A stretch of DNA of 64,000 nucleotides, from contig NZ_CP060497.1 in NCBI RefSeq assembly GCF_014334135.1, positions 3,596,001-3,660,000 on the forward strand, given 5' to 3'. Of this stretch, positions 1 through 7,277 are shown in pieces (the stretch's first letter is position 1; every line of letters begins with the position of its first letter). The DNA comes from Olivibacter sp. SDN3. GTDB taxonomy: Bacteria; Bacteroidota; Bacteroidia; Sphingobacteriales; Sphingobacteriaceae. The translations under genes were made by a program, and so were the position numbers. The notes beneath the pieces are model-generated. The model was not told where the DNA came from. It ran no database searches and saw only the letters and a program-made list of their open reading frames with translations.

Positions 1-1
1 G

Positions 2-310
2 CGGGTCATACATCCCGAAGAGCTTATCGGCCAACTGAAGCAGGTTGTCAATGTGACAGAAGTGATTATCAAAGATAAACAAATAGAAGTGTCTGCGACC
101 GCTAATGTGACACCGGAACTAGTTCAATTACTAGTGGGCGGAGGTGTAGGTATCGAGGAAGTTCACAAACGTACCTACGGTTTGGATGAGATTTATCAAA
201 AGTATTTTGACGGAGGGGACGTCAGATCGTCCGCAGACTATCCCAAAGAAAAACGAATATTCGGTGGGACGTTTTTAAATATAAAGAAATATGCAAAAAT
301 CAGTAAGTAA
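2..310 (+). CDS. ABC transporter ATP-binding protein, C-terminal end (partial)
   Basis: The reading frame is open from the first bases of the window, so the gene starts upstream and only about 102 C-terminal residues are seen. No Walker motifs remain. The tail has the form VQLLVGGGVGIEEVH, then TYGLDEIYQKYF, which is typical of the regulatory C-terminal part of ABC-2 export ATPases. The stop overlaps the next gene, a permease, by 20 nt, which indicates translational coupling and one exporter. The substrate cannot be told. The family call rests mainly on this context and the tail. Confidence 0.75.
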   Translation, partial: RVIHPEELIGQLKQVVNVTEVIIKDKQIEVSATANVTPELVQLLVGGGVGIEEVHKRTYGLDEIYQKYFDGGDVRSSADYPKEKRIFGGTFLNIKKYAKISK

Positions 311-1265
311 TCGTGAAGTGAGTCCGGTACAGATCTTGATTGGAAAGGAAATCGGTGCACATATCCGTAGCTGGCGATTTCTCATTTTAGTGGTTTTGAT
401 TGGACTAACATTTGTTGCGTCAATGTACGTATCGTTTTCAAATCTGCGAAGTGCCGTAGCCAATATGCAGGATCCAGATCAAAAATTTGTGTATTTAAAG
501 CTATTGACGACGACAGATAATTCCATTCCGCCATTTCATGTGTTTTTAAACTTTTTAGCTCCCCTGTTAGGGATAAGTTTAGGGTTCGACGCAATAAATA
601 CAGAACAGAATAACGGAACATTGACCCGTCTCTTGGCGCAACCAATCTACAGAGACAACTTGTTGTTGAGTAAGTTTATTAGTTCCTTGCTATTGATTAG
701 CACGCTGTTTTTATCGTTGGTTTTATTGATGATAGGAGGAGGGATGCTCGCCACTGGAGTGCGGATAGAAGTTCAAGAATTAGTAAGGATTTTTGGGTTT
801 TTAGTAATCAGTACATTATATGTCTCGCTTTGGTTGAGCATTTCGATACTGCTTTCAGTTCGCTTCAGGCAAGCGGCAACTTCGGCTCTTGTAGCGATAG
901 GGATTTGGCTGTTCTTTACCGTTTTTTATCCAATCGTGGTCAATCTCGTTATTCGTTCCTTCTTGCCGTCGCCCAGAATGTTAAGTGAAGCGGATATTGT
1001 GTATTACAATGAACTGATTAATAGTGTAATGCGGCTGTCGCCTGGCCAACTGTATGCTGATGCCGTAACCACATTGTTGATGCCATCTGTTAGGAGTTTA
1101 GGTCCATTGACGATGGAACAGACGTTGGGGGCGATTCCTGCACCACTTCCGTTTAAGGAAAGCCTAATGATTGTTTGGCCTCAAATCAGCGGGCTGATCG
1201 CGGCCACTTGCTTGTGTTTTGCGTGGACATATTCGCTGTTTATGCGCAGAGAAATTCGTAGTTAA
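291..1265 (+). CDS. ABC-2 type transporter permease
   Basis: A 324-residue inner-membrane protein with about six hydrophobic segments: near residues 30-50, 85-105, 130-155, 165-195, 200-225 and at the C-terminus around 295-315. The pattern fits ABC-2 permeases of the NatB/GldF kind, including a loop with NTEQNNGTLTRLLAQP after the second segment, which is typical of these proteins. It overlaps the end of the ATPase gene by 20 nt, so the two probably form one exporter. Nothing in the sequence names the cargo. Confidence 0.85.
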   Translation: MQKSVSNREVSPVQILIGKEIGAHIRSWRFLILVVLIGLTFVASMYVSFSNLRSAVANMQDPDQKFVYLKLLTTTDNSIPPFHVFLNFLAPLLGISLGFDAINTEQNNGTLTRLLAQPIYRDNLLLSKFISSLLLISTLFLSLVLLMIGGGMLATGVRIEVQELVRIFGFLVISTLYVSLWLSISILLSVRFRQAATSALVAIGIWLFFTVFYPIVVNLVIRSFLPSPRMLSEADIVYYNELINSVMRLSPGQLYADAVTTLLMPSVRSLGPLTMEQTLGAIPAPLPFKESLMIVWPQISGLIAATCLCFAWTYSLFMRREIRS

Positions 1266-1644
1266 CCTAGTAGTGATTTGATCACCGACGTGTGTACCTG
1301 CTGCGCATAGAATAACCTTAAGGCGTAGCAGCTAACATACCAACGCTTACTTTTTCGTGAAGTAACAAACCCACATTGACTTAATCACATTAGGCGCCAT
1401 TTTATCGGGGTTTATCGGGGATTGATCGGGCGGTATCCAAGGATTTATCGGGGGAAAGCAGATCCCTGCTTAGACAGCGCCAGGTAAAATTGTCATGTTA
1501 GGGCGATTTGCTTAGGTGTTGGTTAGGATACGATGCGCTACTCAGGGAGTAGAGGATAATCTATATTCAGTCAAGAGAGAATCTTTCTTTATCATCATGA
1601 AACTTTAACTATATTAGTACATCATAAATCATAAAATTCAATTT
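1266..1644. other. Intergenic stretch with a short tandem repeat
   Basis: No gene is seen. The decamer TTTATCGGGG occurs at 1401-1410, 1411-1420 and 1444-1453, with a degenerate copy (ATTGATCGGG) at 1421-1430. The rest is AT-rich and probably holds the promoter of the nitrilase-type gene that begins at 1645. Confidence 0.5.
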
Positions 1645-2436
1645 ATGAGAATAGCCTTAGCTTCGCCCTCTTTTCCAAAGTCCATTCATGAGGGCCTTTG
1701 TTCATTAGATCATTTGTCGGGAGCTGCTGCAGGCCAGAAAGCTGAAGTTATTTGTTTCCCCGAATCTTTCATCCCGGGTTATCCCGGCATGGGCTATCCA
1801 AAAGCAGACCGTACAGATGACGCGTTGAAACTGGCTTTGAAAGAAGCCTGTCGCATCGCTAAAAAATATGGTATCGCTATTATTCTTCCTACGGATTGGT
1901 ATCTTGGAGACGAGGTATTTAACCTGGCTCATGTGATATCAGGTGAAGGGGATGTTCTCGGTTATCAAACGAAGAATCAGCTTGACCCTACAGAAGATCA
2001 TCTATGGACCGCTGGCAACAAACGACAAATCTTTGAGTTGAACAAGGTGAAATTTGGGATTACCATATGTCATGAAGGTTTTCGCTATCCCGAATCAGTG
2101 AGATGGGCCGCCCAACGTGGTGCGCAGATAGTTTTTCATCCACATTTTGTTGGTAGTAATGAAGAGGGGGTAGTACCTACGGAGTTTGGTGACAAGGAAA
2201 ATCCATATTACGAAAAAGCGATGATGATGCGCGCGTTGGAGAATACCATCTACTTTGCCAGCGTTAACTATGCGTCTAAATATCCGGGAGCTGCAACCGC
2301 TGTCATAGCACCCGATGGTTCGTGCGTAGCCAACCAGAAATATGGGGAAAGTGGAGTGCTAATAGTAGATATAGATGTAAGTAAAGCTACCGGTCTGTTG
2401 GCAAAGCGGTTTAAGCCAGATTTATTTTATGGTTGA
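1645..2436 (+). CDS. Carbon-nitrogen hydrolase (nitrilase superfamily)
   Basis: The product has 263 residues, the usual length for a single-domain nitrilase-superfamily amidase. The catalytic triad can be read directly: Glu40 in CFPESF, Lys110 in YQTKNQL and Cys142 in GITICHEGF. Family members hydrolyse amide or nitrile C-N bonds in the cytoplasm. The sequence does not single out a branch or substrate. There is no signal peptide. The gene stands alone, and the next gene converges on it. Confidence 0.9.
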   Translation: MRIALASPSFPKSIHEGLCSLDHLSGAAAGQKAEVICFPESFIPGYPGMGYPKADRTDDALKLALKEACRIAKKYGIAIILPTDWYLGDEVFNLAHVISGEGDVLGYQTKNQLDPTEDHLWTAGNKRQIFELNKVKFGITICHEGFRYPESVRWAAQRGAQIVFHPHFVGSNEEGVVPTEFGDKENPYYEKAMMMRALENTIYFASVNYASKYPGAATAVIAPDGSCVANQKYGESGVLIVDIDVSKATGLLAKRFKPDLFYG

Positions 2437-2525
2437 GGCAATTTCACTCACCGAATGCTTAGTTACAGCCAGTTTTTCTTTCGCTTTTTCGATGAAGATA
2501 ACATGCCTCGAACATGCACCATAAC

Positions 2526-3272
2526 CTATTGCGCAAGAGCTGCTACTTCATCATCATTCAACCATCGGTCATATACCCGTAAATCGTCCATTTTCCCTTG
2601 ATAATAAAAGCCATATCCATTACGCTCGCCATATGCAATATCTGTTCGTTCTTCCCGATCGTTAGGGGTCGCGGTAGCATAGGCCTCTGAACCTACAATG
2701 ATCCCATCCACAAAAATTTCTACTATTTTTTTACTATCTGACCATCGAAATAAGATATGATGCCATTTTTTTGGTTCGAACACCTTTTCTGTTATTATAG
2801 CTTTTTCATCATTGTTCGGATCATCCCGATAGAAAAAAAAGGCTCCGTCAATAGTTGCAAAAATATAGTAACTGGCGGGTAGCTCATTGTATTGGTCGCC
2901 CTTAAAGAAGAGTGGATGATCGCTGTCATTAAAGGAGTTAAAGTTCACCCAAACAGAAGTTGCGCCTTCCTCTTTCCCTAATCCTATATCAACCCCACTT
3001 AACCCTTTGCTAGGGCCACATTTACATCCCAAACTTAAGGCCTTATTTGCTTCTCCAAAACGATCAGCAGAATAAGAGTCGTTAATAATTTCATAATGCT
3101 CATTGTTAATCAAATTAGTACTGTTTCCATCGAAAGGAAAATGGTAAACCAAACCTTGTTCTAATTTGATTGAGGGCGTCAATTCGCTTAACTGCCTATC
3201 ACATCCAGTCAAAGCTGCTGCTGACATCAATAGCGTCGATAAGATAATACGATAAGTAAAAATTTTTTTCAT
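2526..3272 (-). CDS. LamG/concanavalin A-like domain lipoprotein
   Basis: A 248-residue protein with a lipoprotein signal: a basic start, a hydrophobic stretch and the lipobox LTGC at about residues 21-24, so it is probably anchored in a membrane and surface exposed. The rest has the pattern of a LamG-type jelly-roll: LVYHFPFDGN, a WVNF strand, KKWHHILFRWSD, VDGIIVG and, near the end, GKMDDLRVYDRWLNDDEV. These domains bind carbohydrates or proteins. No catalytic part is fused. Its partner is unknown. Confidence 0.85.
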   Translation of the reverse strand: MKKIFTYRIILSTLLMSAAALTGCDRQLSELTPSIKLEQGLVYHFPFDGNSTNLINNEHYEIINDSYSADRFGEANKALSLGCKCGPSKGLSGVDIGLGKEEGATSVWVNFNSFNDSDHPLFFKGDQYNELPASYYIFATIDGAFFFYRDDPNNDEKAIITEKVFEPKKWHHILFRWSDSKKIVEIFVDGIIVGSEAYATATPNDREERTDIAYGERNGYGFYYQGKMDDLRVYDRWLNDDEVAALAQ

Positions 3273-3576
3273 GAATCTCGCTGAATTAATGGATTATATT
3301 TTTTATGGAAGAACTCTTTTCAAACAAAGATAAACTCAAGAGGGGCTATTTTCTTTTGGAAGGTTTTTTTGTGACAATAAATGCTTAAATTTCACGTAAA
3401 GGAAGATCAATATGTGTAATATAAGTAAAAAACTACCAGACTATTTACCCAAGTGTAAAAGTGAATAAGTAGGCAATTTTTTAACAGTAATTTTTTTCAC
3501 TTCTATAAGTTATTTTTGATGGTGAATATTTCTGTGCTACGGGAAAGGGAAAAAGCTATTAATTAAAACAACAAAA
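3273..3576. other. AT-rich intergenic region
   Basis: This divergent intergenic region lies between the LamG lipoprotein gene (minus) and the Crp-type gene (plus). It is strongly AT-rich and should contain both promoters. I see no gene, strong hairpin or clear repeat. Confidence 0.4.
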
Positions 3577-4206
3577 ATGAAAAAAAAGCCAATTGCCAGC
3601 GAGCCATATGCGGAGATGTCTTCCCCAGGGTTTGAACAGATGAAAAGCGCTTTCGATCGCATCATCTCACTTGACGAGCAGGAATGGTCAGTCGTCAAAT
3701 CAGCATTCAAAATGTTGCAAGTCTCTCCAAAGCAGTTGTTGACGAGCATTGGGGAGGTAGAGAAAAAAATTTATTTCGTAGCACAGGGGCTCATGCGGCT
3801 TTACTGCATGAACGTAAGGGACGAAGAAACAACGATATTTCTATTCAGGGAAAACCATTTTGCCAGTTGCTATCAAAGCTTCCTCACGCAGTTCCCCAGT
3901 GATCAGGCTTTGGAAACTTTAGAAAATTGTACCCTGTTTTATATTACGAAAGAACGTTATGACTGGTTGCACAAGGAAGTTCCAAAAATGAATATCGTCA
4001 CACGAGTCATTGCCGAGCAGCGATTTATTAATGCTCAGCGCATATTCTCTTCCCATATCATGCATTCACCCGAGCAGCGCTATCTGGAGTTCGAGCGGCA
4101 GCACGGTGACCTGTTGCTTAGCGTTCCCCACCATATCATTGCATCATTTCTAGGAGTAACCCCAGTTTCGCTCAGCAGGATCAGAAATCGGGTGAGCAGG
4201 AAATAA
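3577..4206 (+). CDS. Crp/Fnr family transcriptional regulator
   Basis: A 209-residue protein with an N-terminal cyclic-nucleotide-binding-like beta barrel (about residues 35-130; RLYCMNVRDEETTIFLF is the characteristic strand region). A helix-turn-helix end follows (LGVTPVSLSRIRNRV, about residues 190-206). The short form without a long C-terminal tail is common in Bacteroidota. The ligand cannot be inferred, and the canonical cAMP-binding arginine motif is not evident. It may control the outer-membrane protein gene downstream at 4375. Confidence 0.88.
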   Translation: MKKKPIASEPYAEMSSPGFEQMKSAFDRIISLDEQEWSVVKSAFKMLQVSPKQLLTSIGEVEKKIYFVAQGLMRLYCMNVRDEETTIFLFRENHFASCYQSFLTQFPSDQALETLENCTLFYITKERYDWLHKEVPKMNIVTRVIAEQRFINAQRIFSSHIMHSPEQRYLEFERQHGDLLLSVPHHIIASFLGVTPVSLSRIRNRVSRK

Positions 4207-4248
4207 TTTTTTTATCTTTTGTTAACGTTACGTATCCCGATAGGGGGG

Positions 4249-4256
4249 TACCTTTG
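4249..4256 (+). promoter_or_regulatory. Candidate -7 promoter box (TAnnTTTG)
   Basis: TACCTTTG matches the Bacteroidota primary-sigma -7 consensus TAnnTTTG. It lies 118 nt before the start codon of the outer-membrane protein gene at 4375. No well-spaced -33 TTTG is evident. Confidence 0.35.
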
Positions 4257-4374
4257 CTGCCGTCTAATCAAGATTAGTTTTTATGAAACCATCATGATTT
4301 TTCAGACCACATAGTGAAATGAATAATGAAAAATCTGATAGCTTCAGCTCCTTTTAAGAACAAATTATATACAG

Positions 4375-4956
4375 ATGAAAAACAACATATCTTTTTTGTA
4401 CGGTTGTATCTCCCTCTATATCATGATGCTCATGATGATACCTTTTTACGGATCAGCACAAGAGCGCGTACGGCCGCGCTTTGAGATCGAGACGGATCCA
4501 TTGGCTTTTCTGTTACAAGGCTATTCTGCGCACGCAGCGGTCACCTATTCGGGATTCAGGAGCAGTATAGGCGTTTATGGTATCAAGTCGCCTGATTTCC
4601 TGAAAAGCAATGATGCTTTCTACGTGTACACCTCTGGTTTCGACTTCAAGACAGATTACCTGTTCGGCAGCGTCAAGGGGTTCTATGCCGGTGTGCAGTT
4701 CACGTATAGCAAGGACCGAATCGGGCTCAGGGATGCAGCGTATCGGGAAGACCTTTGGGGATTAAACATTGGCCTGAGGGGAGGGTACCGCTTCATGTTC
4801 GGAAAACCTGAAAACCAGTACAGAGGGTTTTACATTACACCTTGGGTGGCACTCCTATACAATCCATCGGCGAACACCGTCTGGCATGGTAGCGAAGAAT
4901 ACGAACAAGCCTCCTGGGTACCTTTTCCAACATTGCATTTGGGTTGGCGATTTTAA
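4375..4956 (+). CDS. Predicted outer-membrane beta-barrel protein
   Basis: A 193-residue exported protein. A signal peptide covers about residues 1-28, with the cleavage region FYGSAQE. The mature part alternates aromatic and polar residues in strands such as FRSSIGVYGI, GFYAGVQFTYS and LNIGLRGGYRFMF. It ends in a terminal phenylalanine (LHLGWRF), a classic outer-membrane insertion signal. I cannot name the family. It follows the Crp-type regulator and converges on a flavin-binding protein gene 5 nt away. Confidence 0.65.
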   Translation: MKNNISFLYGCISLYIMMLMMIPFYGSAQERVRPRFEIETDPLAFLLQGYSAHAAVTYSGFRSSIGVYGIKSPDFLKSNDAFYVYTSGFDFKTDYLFGSVKGFYAGVQFTYSKDRIGLRDAAYREDLWGLNIGLRGGYRFMFGKPENQYRGFYITPWVALLYNPSANTVWHGSEEYEQASWVPFPTLHLGWRF

Positions 4957-4961
4957 CATCG

Positions 4962-5435
4962 TCAATCTTCTTTAACCATTTGACTTACCCCATACGTTTT
5001 CAGCGCGCTCTCGATCTGGTCATTTTCGGTGGTTGTGTCTGGGAAAAACACATAGCTGGGTGCCTGGATCGGTTCAACACCTGTAACGCTTATTTCAACG
5101 ACTGCGCTTATGGGAAACCTATCGGTAAACCGTTCCTTGAGTAGCTGAGATTTTTCAAGGAAGGAAGGATCTTTCTTCTTTAGGATTTTAGCGGTACCTT
5201 TTATTTTATAACCTTTTTGAATAAAAACATCGACAAAGCTTACGCAAACTTTGGGATTCTCTTTTAGGTTTGCTAAAGTTCCGGGCGAAGCAATATGCGC
5301 AATCAGCAAAGTGGTATCTCCGCTATAAGCAAATATTTCCTTTGGCGATACATTTGGCTGTCCGTCCTTATCTACCGTAGCTAGCCAGCAAAGAACGCTT
5401 TTTTCTATGTAGGTTTTTATATCGTTAGTTAGCAT
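4962..5435 (-). CDS. Pyridoxamine 5'-phosphate oxidase-like flavin-binding protein
   Basis: A 157-residue protein of the split-barrel FMN-binding family. The opening VLCWLATVDKDGQPNVSPK is the standard first strand and FMN-contact region. LLIAHIASPGTLANLKENP and VCVSFVD follow in the expected order. Most members bind flavin or F420-like cofactors and act as oxidoreductases, but many have no known reaction. A second, more distant family member lies at 17394. Confidence 0.85.
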   Translation of the reverse strand: MLTNDIKTYIEKSVLCWLATVDKDGQPNVSPKEIFAYSGDTTLLIAHIASPGTLANLKENPKVCVSFVDVFIQKGYKIKGTAKILKKKDPSFLEKSQLLKERFTDRFPISAVVEISVTGVEPIQAPSYVFFPDTTTENDQIESALKTYGVSQMVKED

Positions 5436-5583
5436 TTTTATCGTGTTGTTTTTTAGCTGCCAGACTCCAAATACTTATCCTCCCAGATACGCCACCCCCC
5501 CAAGTAATAGGGCATCTATCCTGCTTCAGATCATATTACCTTATGTTAAATGCCAATATAAGAAAATTATCAGTCAACGCTAA

Positions 5584-5766
5584 TTACTCCGGTAACTCTC
5601 TCAGAATTTTGAGATAATCTTGATTGCCAGTAAAATTATTATGTCTCTCACCTCTTAAGGTGATAAATTTACCCTTCGGTTTAAGGAACTTGGGTAATTT
5701 TCCCCAAGAACCGTAATAAACAATATCGTCTGCAGCGCCAAACATTTTAGCCAGCCAATAGTGCAC
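5584..5766 (-). pseudogene. C-terminal remnant of an alpha/beta hydrolase-like gene
   Basis: Sixty codons remain, ending in KFITLRGERHNNFTGN and LKILRELPE. The GERHNNF segment looks like the catalytic-histidine region at the end of alpha/beta hydrolases. The only start is a GTG directly after an in-frame stop, and the neighbouring reductase-like gene ends 15 nt upstream. The nucleophile elbow is absent. I read it as a 5'-truncated relic; the family call is tentative. Confidence 0.45.
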
Positions 5767-5781
5767 TTATTTACTGAAACC

Positions 5782-6285
5782 CTATCTGGTTAAAAAGAGT
5801 TGAATAAATCCATCGTTAACAATATGGTCAGCCAGCCTGAACTTTGTGTTTAGATCAATGTTATTGGCTAATACACCACCGTCTCCGGTGATTATCGGAC
5901 TGATGTTAAAGTAAATGTCAGTCACTAAATTCTTTTCAATAAAGGAGTTATAGGTTTTGGTGCCGCCACCTACTGCAATCTCTTTGAAACCTTTTTCATA
6001 CAGGTACTTAATAGCTTCCTCAGGCTTGCTCACAACTTTATGCTTATCCGTTGTCTGTGGTTCTGTTGATAATAACACAATTTCTATCCCGGAAAAAACT
6101 TCTTTATTATCATCGGGAATTTGCTGAAATAGTTGATAAGTTTTTTTTCCTATTACAAGGTTGCCAGTTTGTTTTGCAAATTTTAAATAGAATGCCATAG
6201 CTTCTTGCGGTGTGTCATGATTGGGATTATCAGACAATAGTACTTTCCCGTTAACTGAAATGTTTGCAATTACTGTTACTTTCAT
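5782..6285 (-). CDS. Dihydrofolate reductase-like (RibD C-terminal domain) protein
   Basis: A 167-residue protein of the RibD C-terminal/DHFR-like fold: MKVTVIANISVNGKV at the start, GNLVIGKKTYQLF in the middle, EIAVGGGTKTY for nucleotide binding and ISPIITGDGG near the end. I chose the ATG at 6285 because an upstream in-frame TTG would lie at the -7 box. These small reductases are usually NADPH-dependent; the substrate is unknown. The gene is transcribed divergently from an HxlR regulator, which probably controls it. Confidence 0.85.
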   Translation of the reverse strand: MKVTVIANISVNGKVLLSDNPNHDTPQEAMAFYLKFAKQTGNLVIGKKTYQLFQQIPDDNKEVFSGIEIVLLSTEPQTTDKHKVVSKPEEAIKYLYEKGFKEIAVGGGTKTYNSFIEKNLVTDIYFNISPIITGDGGVLANNIDLNTKFRLADHIVNDGFIQLFLTR

Positions 6286-6309
6286 GATTTTATATTTTTG
6301 TTTGAGAGA

Positions 6310-6339
6310 CAAACCTATTTTATATTTACTTTATATTTG
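6310..6339. promoter_or_regulatory. Divergent promoter pair between reductase and HxlR genes
   Basis: TAGGTTTG on the minus strand (6310-6317) and TATATTTG on the plus strand (6332-6339) both fit TAnnTTTG. They point outward toward the genes starting at 6285 and 6380. The 14-nt gap between them would let one bound HxlR protein block both promoters. Confidence 0.45.
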
Positions 6340-6379
6340 CTATTCATTACCTTTAAGAAAGTAACTATATATTTATAGT

Positions 6380-6727
6380 ATGAGAGATTGCAAAGAGAAA
6401 GACAACATAAAAGAACGAACGCTGGCACTGAGAGATACGATTGATTTATTGGGTGGTAAATGGAAGATTTGTATCCTAAGGAATCTATCTTTTGGTACGA
6501 TGAGGTTTAAGGATCTACAGGAAACAGTTGTGGGAATTACACCTAAAGTCCTGTCGAAAGAATTACAAGATTTAGAACAAAATTTGCTGATAACAAGAAC
6601 GGTGAACAATACCAAGCCTGTTACGGTTTCGTATGCCATAACTGAACACGCTAAACATACGGAACCTGTTATCGAAGCCTTGCTTGATTTCGGGTTGATA
6701 CATCGGGAAAAAATTAAGCAGAAATAA
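6380..6727 (+). CDS. HxlR family winged-helix regulator
   Basis: A 115-residue protein with the complete HxlR pattern: LLGGKWKICILRNL (helix 1), MRFKDLQETVVGITPKVLSKEL (recognition helix region), then the wing with TRTVNNTKPVTVSYAITEHA. These regulators often sense electrophiles or oxidants and control a divergent reductase or dehydrogenase gene. That is the arrangement here with the DHFR-like gene. Few cysteines are present; one is near residue 4 and one in KICIL. Confidence 0.92.
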   Translation: MRDCKEKDNIKERTLALRDTIDLLGGKWKICILRNLSFGTMRFKDLQETVVGITPKVLSKELQDLEQNLLITRTVNNTKPVTVSYAITEHAKHTEPVIEALLDFGLIHREKIKQK

Positions 6728-7277
6728 AAGGTACGATAAACTTTTTACTTCGCTCAATTCCAAAGTGTAATTTTATGACACTCCGCTCGCCCTGCACCCA
6801 AAGCAAAATGAAAGGGCTGGCGCAAATGCTATTGCCAGACCCGTGATATTCAGAAGTGAGAAAGCACGATCCTTTACCAGGAAACGCCAAGCTGGTTTGA
6901 GATATTTGTTTGTCATGGAGTCGATTTGGTCTATTGGCTTTACACATTCAAATTCAAATATTCTTAAAAAAGAAGAGACATCGTCTAATGGGAAACTATT
7001 TGCAATGAAGTTGCCAAAGACAAAAGACGTTCATATTCAATATGTTAAAAAAATTTATCTTAATTAAGTGTACGTATTTGAACACTTATTGTCCGTATTC
7101 AGACAAAGTGGAAACTAAATATTCTATTCTACTCATAAAAGCAACTTATAAGTAGCCCCAAACGTAAACCAAAATAAATAGAAATCGAAGGCCGAGGATT
7201 ACGTTAAAAACCAATTTCTGCGATAGCCTTGATATTTGCTCCACTTTGCGTCAAAGGTAAAGTTGAATAAAAAAATC
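6728..7277. other. Intergenic region with degraded coding scraps
   Basis: I support no intact gene. On the minus strand about 7207-7250 reads as the end of an outer-membrane protein (AIAEIGF then stop). About 7140-7195 reads as a second barrel-like end (FDFYLFWFTFGATYKL), in a different frame. Both look like remnants. Open frames on both strands around 6714-7067 have no recognisable motif. Confidence 0.35.

Noticed and set aside
6714-7067. Overlapping small open frames after the HxlR gene
   Set aside because: No motif, start or conservation signal can be seen; they overlap each other on opposite strands.
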